Shown here: positions 18,046-26,737 of the stretch, in pieces
How the letters are laid out: each line of letters starts with the position of its first letter
Position numbering within the stretch: the first letter of the stretch is position 1
DNA from: Streptomyces hirsutus
GTDB lineage: Bacteria; Actinomycetota; Actinomycetes; Streptomycetales; Streptomycetaceae
Length of the DNA: 32,123 bases
Assembly (NCBI RefSeq): GCF_001418415.1
Contig: NZ_LIQT01000189.1
Location: forward strand, 1-32,123
Reading direction: 5' to 3'
Translations under genes and position numbers: made by a program
The notes under the pieces: generated by a model
The model's input: the letters and a program-made list of their open reading frames with translations, nothing else
The model's database searches: none
What the model was told of the DNA's origin: nothing

Positions 18046-19098
18046 GTGACCGACGTCACCTTGAGAGAGGTGGCCCGCGCGTCGGGCTGCTCCGTCGCCA
18101 CGGTGTCCCGGGTCCTGGCCGGAACCCGTCCGGTCGGGGCCGAGACGGCCCGCAAGGTACGGGAGGCGGCCGAGAAGCTCGGCTATCGGCCCAACCAGGT
18201 CGCCCGCGCCCTGCGCAGCCGCTCCACCGGCACCGTCGGCCTCGTCCTGCCGCAGATCACCAACCCCTTCTTCCCCTCCCTCGTACGGGAGGTGGAGCAC
18301 GCCCTGCACGCCGAGGGGCGTGCCGTGCTGCTCGCCGACTGCGACGACGACCCGGAGGTCGAGGCCGCCCGGATCGCCGACCTCCTGGACCGGCAGGTCG
18401 ACGCCCTGCTGATCATCGCCGTCGACGAGAGGCAGAGCCGGGACGCGGTGGCGAAGGCCGCGGCCCACGTGCCGCTGGTGCTGCTGGACCGCGGCTGCGG
18501 CCCCGGCATCGCCGACCTGGTCACGACCGACAACGCCACCGGCATGGCGCTCGTCCTCGACCATCTGGTCTCCACCGGCCGCCGCCGCATCTGCTTCGTG
18601 GGGGCCGCCGGAACCGGCTCGGCGGCGGTCGAGCGGCTCGCGGCATACGAGGCCGAGACCAAGGCCCTGGGCCTGCACGGCTTCGGACCGGTCGAACTCG
18701 GCGACTTCTCGCTGGAGTGGGGGCGGGCCGCGGTGGACCGGATCCTGCCGTCCCGGCCGGACGCCGTCGTCTGCGCCAACGACCTCATCGCGATCGGCGC
18801 GCTGCAACGGCTGCGACAACTCGGCGTGGACGTCCCGGGCGACATCGCCGTCACCGGCTTCGACGACATCCCCATGGCGGACCTCGCCGACCCGGCCCTG
18901 ACCACCGTCCGCCAACCCGTGCGCGCACTGGCCGCCGAAGCCGTGCACCTGCTCGGCCATCGGCTGGCCGGACAGAACGACGGGCCGCGCCGGCTGGTCC
19001 GTCTCGCCCCCGAACTCGTCGTACGCGCCTCCAGCGCACCCCGCGCGTCCTCGGCCGAGGACACCCGCAGTACCCGCACCCCAGAGGTAGAACAGTGA
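18046..19098 (+). CDS. LacI-family transcriptional regulator of the ribonucleoside locus
   Basis: A 350-residue repressor-type protein. Residues 1-25 form the LacI helix-turn-helix (TLREVARASGCSVATVSRVL), followed by the hinge LGYRPNQVARALRS and a periplasmic-binding-protein-like effector domain (TGTVGLVLPQITNPFFPSL, ANDLIAIGAL, ITGFDD-type VTGFDDIPMADL). GTG 18046 is chosen because GAAGGGGG sits eight bases upstream and the HTH begins at residue 4. The ribokinase start overlaps its stop by 4 bases (GTGA), so regulator and kinase are one operon. The likely effector is ribose or a nucleoside. It probably binds the AACGTT-centred sites just upstream, thereby controlling itself and the divergent hydrolase/transporter pair. 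Confidence 0.92.
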   Translation: MTDVTLREVARASGCSVATVSRVLAGTRPVGAETARKVREAAEKLGYRPNQVARALRSRSTGTVGLVLPQITNPFFPSLVREVEHALHAEGRAVLLADCDDDPEVEAARIADLLDRQVDALLIIAVDERQSRDAVAKAAAHVPLVLLDRGCGPGIADLVTTDNATGMALVLDHLVSTGRRRICFVGAAGTGSAAVERLAAYEAETKALGLHGFGPVELGDFSLEWGRAAVDRILPSRPDAVVCANDLIAIGALQRLRQLGVDVPGDIAVTGFDDIPMADLADPALTTVRQPVRALAAEAVHLLGHRLAGQNDGPRRLVRLAPELVVRASSAPRASSAEDTRSTRTPEVEQ

Positions 19099-19994
19099 TC
19101 GCAGTCGTCGGAAGCCTGAACCTGGATCTCGTCACACCGGTTCCCCGGCATCCGGTCCCCGGTGAGACCGTCCTCGGTGGCGACATCGCCCAGCACCCCG
19201 GTGGCAAGGGCGCCAACCAGGCCGTCGCCGCCGCCCGGCTCGGCGGAGACGTCGCCTTCGTCGGCCGGGTCGGCGAGGACGACGCGGCCGACGTGATGCT
19301 CGACGCCGTCCGGGCGGAGGGCGTGGACGTCACGCACATCACCCGCACCTCCGGAGTGCCGACCGGCCGGGCCCTGATCGCCGTCGACCCGGCGGGCGAG
19401 AACTCCATCATCGTCAGCCCCGGTGCCAACGCCCGCCTGGGCGCCGCCGACTGCGAGGCAGCGGCGGACCTGCTGCGGAAGGCGGCCGTGACCGTCCTCC
19501 AGCAGGAGGTGCCGGACGAGGCCAACCACGCCGCCGCGCGGCTGGCCGGGGGCATCGTGCTCCACAACCCGGCCCCCGCCGTCGCCGGCGCCGTCCCTCC
19601 GTCCCACGTCGACGTGCTGGTCCCCAACCGCACGGAACTGGCGGCCCTCACCGGCACGCCCGTGCCGGAGACGATCGACGACGTCGTCGCGTCGGCACGC
19701 AAGCTGACCGGGGCCGGCGCGGTGATCGTCACGCTCGGCGGCGACGGGGTACTCCTCCTCGAAGGCACCGCGCACCTGCACATCCCGGCGTTCCGTGTCC
19801 GGCCCGTGGACACCACCGCCGCCGGCGACTCCTTCTGCGGCGCGCTCGCCGTCGCCCTCGCCGAGGGCCGCACCCTCGAACAGGCGGCCCGCTGGGCCTG
19901 CGCCGCCGCCGCGATCAGCACCACACGAGCGGGCGCCCAGCCCTCGCTCGCCCGTCGCGACGAGGTGGAGGCCTTCCTCGCCGGGAACGGCTGA
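19095..19994 (+). CDS. rbsK: Ribokinase (PfkB family)
   Basis: A 299-residue PfkB-family sugar kinase that phosphorylates ribose to ribose-5-phosphate with ATP. Signatures are VVGSLNLDLV at the start, HPGGKGANQAVAAARLG (PfkB motif 1), LHNPAPA, VPNRTEL, VTLGGDG and the C-terminal DTTAAGDSFCGALA with the catalytic Asp in the anion-hole loop. GTG 19095 overlaps the upstream stop and is preceded by AGAGG. It completes the pathway nucleoside to ribose to ribose-5-phosphate with the divergent hydrolase. No ribose ABC genes are present, which fits intracellular ribose release. Confidence 0.93.
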   Translation: MIAVVGSLNLDLVTPVPRHPVPGETVLGGDIAQHPGGKGANQAVAAARLGGDVAFVGRVGEDDAADVMLDAVRAEGVDVTHITRTSGVPTGRALIAVDPAGENSIIVSPGANARLGAADCEAAADLLRKAAVTVLQQEVPDEANHAAARLAGGIVLHNPAPAVAGAVPPSHVDVLVPNRTELAALTGTPVPETIDDVVASARKLTGAGAVIVTLGGDGVLLLEGTAHLHIPAFRVRPVDTTAAGDSFCGALAVALAEGRTLEQAARWACAAAAISTTRAGAQPSLARRDEVEAFLAGNG

Positions 19995-20530
19995 AGCGCC
20001 GTTCCGGCGGGAGGCGCCGGGTCCTGCCGTGTCTGAGGGGACGGGGCGCGTGGCGGTGAGTCGGCGAGCCGGCGCCCGAGCCTCCGGCGCCTCGCCCGGC
20101 ACCCCGTCGGCGTGCCTTTCGGTGCTCTGCGACGGGGCGGCCGATGCCCACGTCGACGTCGGCAGGATCACGGTCACCGAGCGGATGCTTTACGCCACGG
20201 TGCCCCACGATCATCGCCGCCGCCGTCAGCTGTGCCCGGAACGGTGACCGCGTCAACCTCCGCGACATGTCCCGGCCATGCTGTTCGCCGACGAGGTGGA
20301 ACGTTCTCCACACGTTCTCAGCGGCGGATCGTGCGGATCGCGCGGGTCCGGGCCGACCGGGACGCCCATCCGGACCGGGCCGTCGCCGGGGAGATCGCCG
20401 CCGTGACGCGGGCGGAGGTCCGCCCGCGCGGGATTCACCGGGCCCGCGCCCGGGGCCTCGGCGCGGCTCACAGCGGACCGCCGAAGTCGCGGCCCCCAGC
20501 CGCGCCGCCGGTCCCGGCCCACGCCGAAGA
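19995..20530. other. Non-coding stretch after ribokinase
   Basis: No frame here has recognisable protein content, and the frames that stay open are of the kind GC-rich DNA gives by chance. One notable element is TGGAACGTTCTCCA (20297-20310), with the perfect 8-base core GAACGTTC, similar to the LacI-type site at 17848. I saw no strong terminator after ribokinase. Confidence 0.5.
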
Positions 20531-20543
20531 TCTCAACTTGAGA
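20531..20543. promoter_or_regulatory. TCTCAA-C-TTGAGA palindrome upstream of the YceI gene
   Basis: A perfect 13-base palindrome about 100 bases before the YceI start. Spaced CTCAA/TTGAG arms are of the type bound by MarR-family dimers. A related pair CTCAA-N6-TTGAG lies just after the YceI gene (21310-21325). Confidence 0.6.
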
Positions 20544-20645
20544 AAGAATCCGGACAAGATCGTCTTGATGTGCCCTACACCTGTTGAATAGCGGTCTCCT
20601 GAAGCCGTATATGCGGCAGTCATGCCCCCCTCACCGGGAGATCTG

Positions 20646-21299
20646 ATGGTCCTCCGCTCCCTCTTCCGCAACGCACGCTCTGCCGACGACGCCAAGCCGG
20701 CATCGTCACCGGCCCCACCGACGGGCGCAGGCGCCCGGACGTTCATGGCCGACCCCTCCCTGGCCACGATCTCCGGGGAATGGCTGTTCGACCAGGCGCA
20801 CAGCACCATCGGGTTCGCCGCCCGGCACGCCATGGTCACCCGGGTCCGGGGGAGCTTCACCGACTTCGACGGCTGGCTTCTCCTGGACGGTGAGCGACCA
20901 GAACGCTCCGGAGCCGGGGTGGTCGTTCGGGCGGCCACCGTCGACACCCGCGTCGCGCAGCGCGACCGTCACCTCTGCAGCGCCGACTTCCTCGACGTCG
21001 AGCGCTACCCGACCATCGACTTCCGCAGCACCTACATCGAGCAGGCCGGTGAGGACCGCTTCCGGATGACGGGCGCCCTCACCGTCAAGGGCCGCACGCA
21101 TCCGATCACCATTGACCTCCTCTACACGGGCTTGGTGGTCGACGCCTTCGGCGTCGAGCGGATCGGCTTCGACGGCACAGCCGTCGTCAACCGCAGCCAG
21201 TGGGACCTCACCTGGAACGCGAAGCTGGAGACCGGTGGCCTGATGGTCAGCGAGAAGATCGAGCTCGAGTTCGACATCTCGGCGATCCGCGTGCCCTGA
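20646..21299 (+). CDS. YceI family protein (lipocalin-like, polyisoprenoid/lipid binding)
   Basis: A 217-residue protein. After a 45-residue Pro/Ala-rich N-terminus comes the YceI beta-barrel: EWLFDQAHSTIGFAARHAM, VRGSFTDFDGWLLLD, RDRHLCSADFLDVERYPTID, GALTVKGRTHPITIDLLY and NRSQWDLTWN. These proteins bind isoprenoid or fatty-acyl chains and are often induced by base, oxidative or isoprenoid stress. No secretion signal is evident, so it is probably cytoplasmic. ATG 20646 is preferred to ATG 20622 because GGGAG lies five bases upstream. A possible MarR-type operator lies at 20531. The following gene is convergent. Confidence 0.9.
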   Translation: MVLRSLFRNARSADDAKPASSPAPPTGAGARTFMADPSLATISGEWLFDQAHSTIGFAARHAMVTRVRGSFTDFDGWLLLDGERPERSGAGVVVRAATVDTRVAQRDRHLCSADFLDVERYPTIDFRSTYIEQAGEDRFRMTGALTVKGRTHPITIDLLYTGLVVDAFGVERIGFDGTAVVNRSQWDLTWNAKLETGGLMVSEKIELEFDISAIRVP

Positions 21300-21593
21300 C
21301 CGCGCCTGGCTCAAGCATGGTTGAGGTCAGGAGGTGATCGACCACCGACCTCTTGGAATCGATCACCGAGGCGAGTCGCGAGGCCGCCACTGCGGAGGAC
21401 GGACCTCGGGGTGGACCAGGAGCCGCTCCCGGCCAGAGGCGAGCAGCGACAATCCCTACAGCTGGATCGTGGCTCCCCCCTTCTCGTCTCCGCCAGCCTC
21501 GCGTGAGACGCTCGCTCCCCTTGCGACCAGCAAGAAGCCCGCCGGATCCGATCCGTCTCCCGGATCCCTCTCCCGGACCGGAGCGCCGTTGCC
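21300..21593. other. Intergenic stretch between convergent YceI and acyl-CoA synthetase genes
   Basis: No supported gene. Contains the inverted repeat CTCAA (21310-21314) / TTGAG (21321-21325) just after the YceI stop. The remainder is proline/serine-rich in translation in every frame, with no recognisable domain. Confidence 0.5.
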
Positions 21594-21619
21594 CGGCCCG
21601 CAGTGCGAACTGCGGGCCG
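21594..21619 (-). terminator. Terminator of the acyl-CoA synthetase gene
   Basis: CGGCCCGCAGT / ACTGCGGGCCG, a perfect 11-bp stem with loop GCGA, ten bases past the synthetase stop. Confidence 0.8.
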
Positions 21620-21628
21620 ACGGCCGTT

Positions 21629-23233
21629 TCAGCCCTGGATCCGCTTGTCGTGTCCCGCCCACTCTCCGTCACGGAGGACGAATTTCTGGATCTTGCCGGT
21701 CGACGTCTTCGGCAGCTCCGGCACGATGACGACCTCTCGTGGTGCCTTGTAGTGCGCGATCTTGCTCCGCACGTGCGTGATGAGTTCCTCCGGACTCGGT
21801 GCCCGGCCCGCCTTGGGGATGACGAAGGCCTTCGGGCGCTCGCCCCACTTCTCGTCGGGAACGCCGACCACGGCCACCTCGAGAACGGCGGGATGGCTCA
21901 TCAGCGCCTGCTCGACCTCGACCGTCGAGATGTTCTCCCCGCCCGAGATCACGATGTCCTTCTTGCGGTCCCGCAGTTCGACGTACCCGTCGGGGTGCAT
22001 CACACCGAGGTCACCGGAGTGGAACCAGCCACCCGCGAAGGCCTTCGCCGTGCCTTCCGCGTCCTTGAAATAGCCCTTCATCACGTTGTTCCCGCGCATG
22101 ACGATCTCTCCCATGGTGACGCCGTCGGCGGGAACGTCCTTCATCTCGGAGTCGACCACCCGGACCCGCTCGGCCTGGATCATGCCGACGCCCTGACGGG
22201 CGATGAGGCGCGCCCTCTCCGACGGCTCGAGGTCCGCCCACTCGGCCTGCTCCTCGCAGACCGCGTAGGGGCCGTAGACCTCGGTCAGGCCGTAGACGTG
22301 GGTGACAGCGAAGCCCTTCTCCTCCATCTGGCCGATCGTGGTCGGGCTCGGCGGCGCGCCGGCCGTCGTCACCTGGACCGGCGACTCGAGGCGACCGGCC
22401 GTCGTCGCGTTGAGCATCGAGGTGATCACGGTCGGAGCGGCGTTGAGATGGGTCACCCCGGCATTTCGGATGCGGTCCCAGATCACCTCCGGCCGGACTT
22501 CACGCAGGCACACGTGACGAGCGCCGAGGGCCGTGATCGCCCAGGGAGTGCACCACCCGTTGCAGTGGAACATCGGCAGGGTCCACAGGTAGACGGAGTC
22601 CTTCGTGAACCCGGAGTGGAGTGCTTCGCCCAGTGCGTTGAGGTACGCCCCACGGTGCGTGTACATGACGCCCTTCGGGCGACCGGTGGTGCCGGATGTG
22701 TAGTTGATCGAGATGACGGAGTCCTCGTCCTCCACCGTCCACGTCAGAGGATCACCGCCCGCGGCTCGCGCGCGCAGGTCCTCGTAGGACATCGACCGCC
22801 GGTCCTGCGGTGTGCTCCCGTCGCCGACCCACACCACATGCTCTACGTCCGTGTCACCGGCGAGGGCCCCGAGGACGAGGTCCTCGAACCCTCGGTCGGC
22901 GATGAGGATCCTGGAGCCCGAGTGCTCCAGGATGTACCGGATCTCCTCCGCGGACAGGCGGGTGTTCACGGCCACGAGCACGCATCGCGCGAGGGGAACC
23001 GCGAAGTGGGCGACCAGCATGGGCGAGTTGTTCGGGAGCAGGCAGGCGACCCGGTCACCGGGTTCCGGCCCCAGGGATCGCAGGCCGAGGGCCACGCCCA
23101 TGGCCTCCTCACCGAGCTCTGCATAGGTGAGACTGCGGTCGTCATCCAGGACCGCGACCTTGTTCGCCCACACCTCGGACGATCTCTCCAGGAACGACAG
23201 AGGAGTGAGCGGCGTCACGAACGTCTCGGGCAT
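21629..23233 (-). CDS. Fatty/short-chain acyl-CoA synthetase (AMP-forming)
   Basis: A 534-residue member of the ANL adenylating superfamily, which turns a carboxylic acid into its CoA thioester through an acyl-AMP. All core motifs are present: phosphate loop YTSGTTGRPKGVMYTHRG, PMFHCNGWC, the aromatic YGLTEVYGP, the hinge HSGDLGVMHPDGYVELRDR, KKDIVISGGENIS, and the C-terminal catalytic Lys in KTSTGKIQK. The FHCNGW pattern is typical of medium-chain/DmdB-like enzymes rather than long-chain FadD. ATG 23233 has GGAGAG about ten bases upstream; an upstream in-frame ATG at 23284 has none. It stands alone, convergent with the YceI gene, and its upstream side abuts a truncated VOC gene. Substrate is unknown. 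Confidence 0.92.
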   Translation of the reverse strand: MPETFVTPLTPLSFLERSSEVWANKVAVLDDDRSLTYAELGEEAMGVALGLRSLGPEPGDRVACLLPNNSPMLVAHFAVPLARCVLVAVNTRLSAEEIRYILEHSGSRILIADRGFEDLVLGALAGDTDVEHVVWVGDGSTPQDRRSMSYEDLRARAAGGDPLTWTVEDEDSVISINYTSGTTGRPKGVMYTHRGAYLNALGEALHSGFTKDSVYLWTLPMFHCNGWCTPWAITALGARHVCLREVRPEVIWDRIRNAGVTHLNAAPTVITSMLNATTAGRLESPVQVTTAGAPPSPTTIGQMEEKGFAVTHVYGLTEVYGPYAVCEEQAEWADLEPSERARLIARQGVGMIQAERVRVVDSEMKDVPADGVTMGEIVMRGNNVMKGYFKDAEGTAKAFAGGWFHSGDLGVMHPDGYVELRDRKKDIVISGGENISTVEVEQALMSHPAVLEVAVVGVPDEKWGERPKAFVIPKAGRAPSPEELITHVRSKIAHYKAPREVVIVPELPKTSTGKIQKFVLRDGEWAGHDKRIQG

Positions 23234-23294
23234 GGCGGTCCACTCTCCGAAGACTCTTTGGGGCAATTGACTTGAGACGGTCATCCAATGTCAG

Positions 23295-23684
23295 GGATCC
23301 GATCGTGGTCAAGAACAAGCAACGGACCTGATCCGACTGGAGCCCTCCGGTCACCCCGTGGTGAAGCAGTACAAGACGGCCCTGGTCAAGGACGGCGCCC
23401 CGGCCACCTCCTTCGCCGCGGACGACGTACACGCGGAGTTCGGCCGGCTGCGCAGGCTCGGGGCGCACTTCACCGAGGAGCCGCTGGAAACGGGCCCGGT
23501 TGCCACCGCGGTCCTGGACGACGGCTGCGGCAACCTGATCCAGATCGCGCACAGCGAGTGGCGGCGCTCCGCGTGCATGCCCCGCCGCGCGCAGCGGGTT
23601 GCGGTGACGGGCTGTGCGCGCCGGCCCGGAAATCGTTTTGAACGCGTTCGGAGAGCGCTCTATAGTCGTGCAGCCCGCGACTGA
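23295..23684 (+). pseudogene. 5'-truncated VOC/glyoxalase-family gene remnant
   Basis: From about 23295 the frame reads SDRGQEQATDLIRLEPSGHP, then PATSFAADDVHAEFGRL, LGAHFTEEPLETGPVA and TAVLDDGCGNLIQIA, ending near 23550. This is the second beta-alpha-beta half of a vicinal-oxygen-chelate protein with the metal-site Glu in LEPSGHP-type context. The first half is missing: upstream bases belong to the leader of the divergent acyl-CoA synthetase. After the normal family end the frame runs on to 23684 without similarity. No plausible ribosome site or start precedes it. Confidence 0.72.
23638..23666 (+). promoter_or_regulatory. Promoter of the LamG protein with two overlapping palindromic operators
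   Basis: TTGAAC (23638-23643), a 17-base spacer and TATAGT (23661-23666) make a near-consensus vegetative promoter. Two perfect 10-base palindromes fill it: GAACGCGTTC (23640-23649) over the -35 box and AGAGCGCTCT (23652-23661) reaching the -10 box. CG-centred sites of this type are used by LacI-family carbohydrate repressors. The leader to the ATG would be about 120 bases. Confidence 0.75.
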
Positions 23685-23791
23685 TGGTGAGCATGACAGC
23701 TGTTGGTTTCCGCGTGGCCCCTGCACGAGTCGAAGGGCGGCGAACCGCCCCCGCGCGAGACCGGACAACCGAAACAGGGGGACCCCACCGC

Positions 23792-25912
23792 ATGAACACG
23801 CATTCCGGCCGGCGCGCCAGAACCGCCGCCGCGGCCACGGGACTGGCAGCCGTGCTGCTCGCCGCCACCCCGGGCATCGCCACGGCGGCCGGGGAGAACC
23901 TTCCGCCGCTTCAGCCGAGCATCGACACCCTCACCGCCAACTGGAGCAAAGCCTGCTCCGCCGAACCCGTCCACGTCCCCGACGCGCCCGAACTCCGGGC
24001 CGTCGTCGAGGACCCGACGGAGGACAACCAGGAGTGGGAGACCAACGGGGCCGGGGCCGAGTTCGAGGTCTGGTGGACCGACGCCGACGGAGTGCAGCAG
24101 CGCCGCAGCCACACCTCCGGCATCGTGCACTCTCCGATCACCCAGTTGTGGCGGACCCCCTCCGACCTGCCGGCCGACACCGTCGTCTCCTGGCACGTCC
24201 GGGCCGTCGACCGCGAGGGCGCGACCTCCGCCTGGAGCGACGAGGCCCCCGGCATCACCTGCCGGTTCGTCATCGACACGGTCAACCCCGAGCCGGCGAC
24301 GATCGTCTCGGAGCAGTACCCGGACGACGACAACGGCTGGCACGACGGCGTCGGCGTCTACGGCAGCTTCACGTTCGACTCCCCGTCCGAGGACGTCGTC
24401 GAGTACGTCTACTCCGTCCTCGGCTCCGCCCCCAAGCGGGTCCGGCCCGAGGAACCGGGCGGACCGGTCACCGTCCGGTGGATGCCGGAGGACAGCGGGC
24501 CCTACTACCTGCAGGTCCGCGCCGTCGACCGGGCCGGGCGGTCCAGCTCCCAGACGACCCACGACATGCGCGTCGCCGCCGGCCGCGCCCCCGTCGCCCA
24601 CTGGACGCTCGCCGATCCGGCCGGAGCCGACGACGCCGCCGCCGAGGCCGGCCCCGTGGCCCGCGCCGAGGACGGCGTCGTCTTCGGCGCCCCCGCACCC
24701 TCCCGCACCGACCTCACCTCCACCGTCACCCTCGACGGCCGGGGCAACAGCTACCTCACCCCGGACGCCCCCGCGACGGACACCGCCAGGACCTTCGCCC
24801 TCTCCGCCTGGGTCCGCCCCGCCGCCACCGACTCCCCGATGACGGTGGCCAGCCAGGATGCCGCCGACGGCACTTCAGCCTTCACCCTCGGCCTGCGCCC
24901 GACCGCGGACTCCCCGGCCACCTGGGCCTTCCGCTACGGCGCCACCACCCTCACCGGCGGCAGCGCCTCCGCCGGCGGCTGGGCCCACCTGACCGGCCTG
25001 TACGACACCGAGGACGACACCCTGCGCCTCTACGTCAACGGCAAGGAGGTCGCCTCCGAGACCGGCGTCGCCCCGGTGGCCGCCCCCGGCGCCTTCCAGA
25101 TCGGCCGCGCCCGCGGCGACGCCGGTGCGCGCTGGCAGGGCGAGATCGGCGACGTCCGGGTCTGGGACCGGGTCGTGCCCCGCAAGGAGATCGAGAGGCT
25201 GGGTTCCCGCCCCGCCGAACTGGTCGCCGCCTGGGACATCGAGCGCACCGATGACGGTGTGATCCCCGACCGGGACGGCGACAAGCCGCTCACCCTGCAC
25301 GGCGGCGCCGGCTTCTACACCCCCGACTACGACGCCTGCTTCGAAGACCCCGAGTGCGTCGAGTTCCCGGCGGACGCCCTCGACGGCAACGACCACCTGG
25401 CCCTGGACGGCACGGACGACTACGCCGCCGCAGGTGACCCCGTCGTCGACACCGCCGACAGCTTCAGCGTCGGCCTGCGGGTCCGTTTCGCCGACACCAC
25501 CCCCGACCGGCCGATGACCCTCCTGTCCCAGGGCGACGCCGACAGCGACGCCTTCAAGGTCCGCTACGACCCGGCCGCGTCCGAGTGGCAGCTGGTCGTC
25601 ACCCGAGGCAGCGAGCCGGGCGCCGCGGAGACCGTTGTCGCCGGGCCCGGCGCTCCCACGTCCCACACCGACGAAGTGGTCGTCGTGTACGACGACTCCG
25701 AGGGCCACATCACCTTGTACGTCAGGGGCGAGGTTGTGGCCACCACGGAGTTCAACGCCTCCTGGAGCGCCCCCGGCCCGCTTCAGATCGGCCGCGGCCA
25801 CACCGCCGACGGCGGCTGGGGCGAGTACTTCCACGGCGGGGCGGACACCGTCCGCGTCTTCAGCGGAGCCCTCACCGCGTCCCAGGTGAAATCGTTCGCC
25901 TACCTCTACTGA
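23792..25912 (+). CDS. Secreted protein with two LamG-like (concanavalin-fold) domains
   Basis: A 706-residue exported protein. Residues 1-33 are a Sec signal (RRAR, hydrophobic Ala/Leu core, ATA-A cleavage region). Residues about 36-260 hold two fibronectin-like beta domains (WHVRAVDREGATSAWSDE and YYLQVRAVDRAGRSS repeat the same ending). Residues 268-470 and 479-705 are two LamG-like jelly rolls, each with FALSAWVRP- or FSVGLRVRF-type strands, LRLYVNGKEV/ITLYVRGEVV and FQIGR or LQIGR near the end. No catalytic domain or cell-wall anchor is visible, so it is likely a free carbohydrate- or surface-binding protein. The ATG at 23792 follows AGGGGG by about ten bases. The promoter has tight operator-like palindromes, pointing to sugar-dependent control. 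Ligand unknown. Confidence 0.85.
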   Translation: MNTHSGRRARTAAAATGLAAVLLAATPGIATAAGENLPPLQPSIDTLTANWSKACSAEPVHVPDAPELRAVVEDPTEDNQEWETNGAGAEFEVWWTDADGVQQRRSHTSGIVHSPITQLWRTPSDLPADTVVSWHVRAVDREGATSAWSDEAPGITCRFVIDTVNPEPATIVSEQYPDDDNGWHDGVGVYGSFTFDSPSEDVVEYVYSVLGSAPKRVRPEEPGGPVTVRWMPEDSGPYYLQVRAVDRAGRSSSQTTHDMRVAAGRAPVAHWTLADPAGADDAAAEAGPVARAEDGVVFGAPAPSRTDLTSTVTLDGRGNSYLTPDAPATDTARTFALSAWVRPAATDSPMTVASQDAADGTSAFTLGLRPTADSPATWAFRYGATTLTGGSASAGGWAHLTGLYDTEDDTLRLYVNGKEVASETGVAPVAAPGAFQIGRARGDAGARWQGEIGDVRVWDRVVPRKEIERLGSRPAELVAAWDIERTDDGVIPDRDGDKPLTLHGGAGFYTPDYDACFEDPECVEFPADALDGNDHLALDGTDDYAAAGDPVVDTADSFSVGLRVRFADTTPDRPMTLLSQGDADSDAFKVRYDPAASEWQLVVTRGSEPGAAETVVAGPGAPTSHTDEVVVVYDDSEGHITLYVRGEVVATTEFNASWSAPGPLQIGRGHTADGGWGEYFHGGADTVRVFSGALTASQVKSFAYLY

Positions 25913-26284
25913 GGTCCGCGGGAGCATCCTCCACCTGTTCCCGACCCCGCTCCTCTCCTATGTCCCCCAGGCCCCGGACCACTTGGTATTTCGACCGGAT
26001 GCCCAGTGGGCCGGGAGCCATGCGGTGTCCGGTTTCCGGGTCGTGGTGGCGGAAGACGTCGCAGTGGAGGCCGGTCCCGGGGCCGGCACGGAGGTCCGAG
26101 CCCGCCGGCAGCATGGCGGTCCTTCGGCGCCCATACGCGGAAGGGCCACCACCGGCGCCGCCACGCCCGCGACAACGGCCTGGAGGCCAGGCTCAGCGAC
26201 CGGGAACTGCGCGACGAGTGCGCGGGCTGGTGGCCGCAGGGCTTCGGACAGGCCGCTGCCGTTGAAGAAGTACCCCGGTGACCT
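25913..26284. other. Intergenic debris after the LamG gene
   Basis: No intact gene. On the minus strand around 25970-26110 one frame reads VFRHHDPETGHRMAPGPLGI with coding-like composition, perhaps a short remnant, but I do not recognise its family. It lacks a start and merges with the helicase remnant further upstream. Confidence 0.35.
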
Positions 26285-26737
26285 GCCCGAGCCGGCCGTC
26301 GTGTCGAGGATGACGATCGGTCGTTGGCTCCCCTGGAGCCGGCGGACGGTGTCCACGAGCCCCTCGTACGACTTCCCGAAGCGGTACGCCAGACTGCTCT
26401 TGAGGGCTTGCACCTGCGCGCGGTACGGGGCGATCACCGCCAGCCGGTCCGTGGCCTGCTCGCCGGCGGGTACGTCCCCCGCCTTGCGGCCGGGCAGGAC
26501 ACCCTCGTACTGGAGGCCGCGGACGAGTTCGTGGACGGCCGCCTCGTGCACCGTGTCGGTGAGGTGGTCAGGCCCGACGATCCGCTGCTTCGACGTGTCG
26601 ATGAGGATCACCGGTGCGTCGACCAGCGGATTGAACACCGGGCACGCTCGGCAGCGGCGAGGGTCGACGTGATCGACTCCAGCCGGGTGCGGGCACCGGT
26701 GACGACGGCGCGTGCGTCGTCCAGTTGCTTCTGCTTC
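26285..26737 (-). pseudogene. Truncated superfamily 1 (AAA_12/DNA2-NAM7-type) helicase remnant
   Basis: Reading leftward, one frame (26737 to about 26635) gives a coiled-coil-like piece, KQKQLDDARAVVTGARTRLE. A different frame then runs from about 26640: NPLVDAPVILIDTSKQR, DRLAVIAPYRAQVQALKSSL, DTVRRLQGSQRPIVILDT and SPGYFFNGSGLS. The second piece matches the C-terminal RecA-like domain of SF1B helicases (IAPYRAQV and TVRRLQG correspond to motifs V and Va/VI approach). The N-terminal Walker A domain and the final Arg-finger motif (NVALSRAR-type) are both missing. It is therefore a deletion remnant and cannot be an active helicase. Confidence 0.65.

Noticed and set aside
20144-20591. Small plus-strand frames before the YceI gene
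   Set aside because: No family resemblance, no good ribosome sites, Arg/Pro-rich content typical of chance frames.
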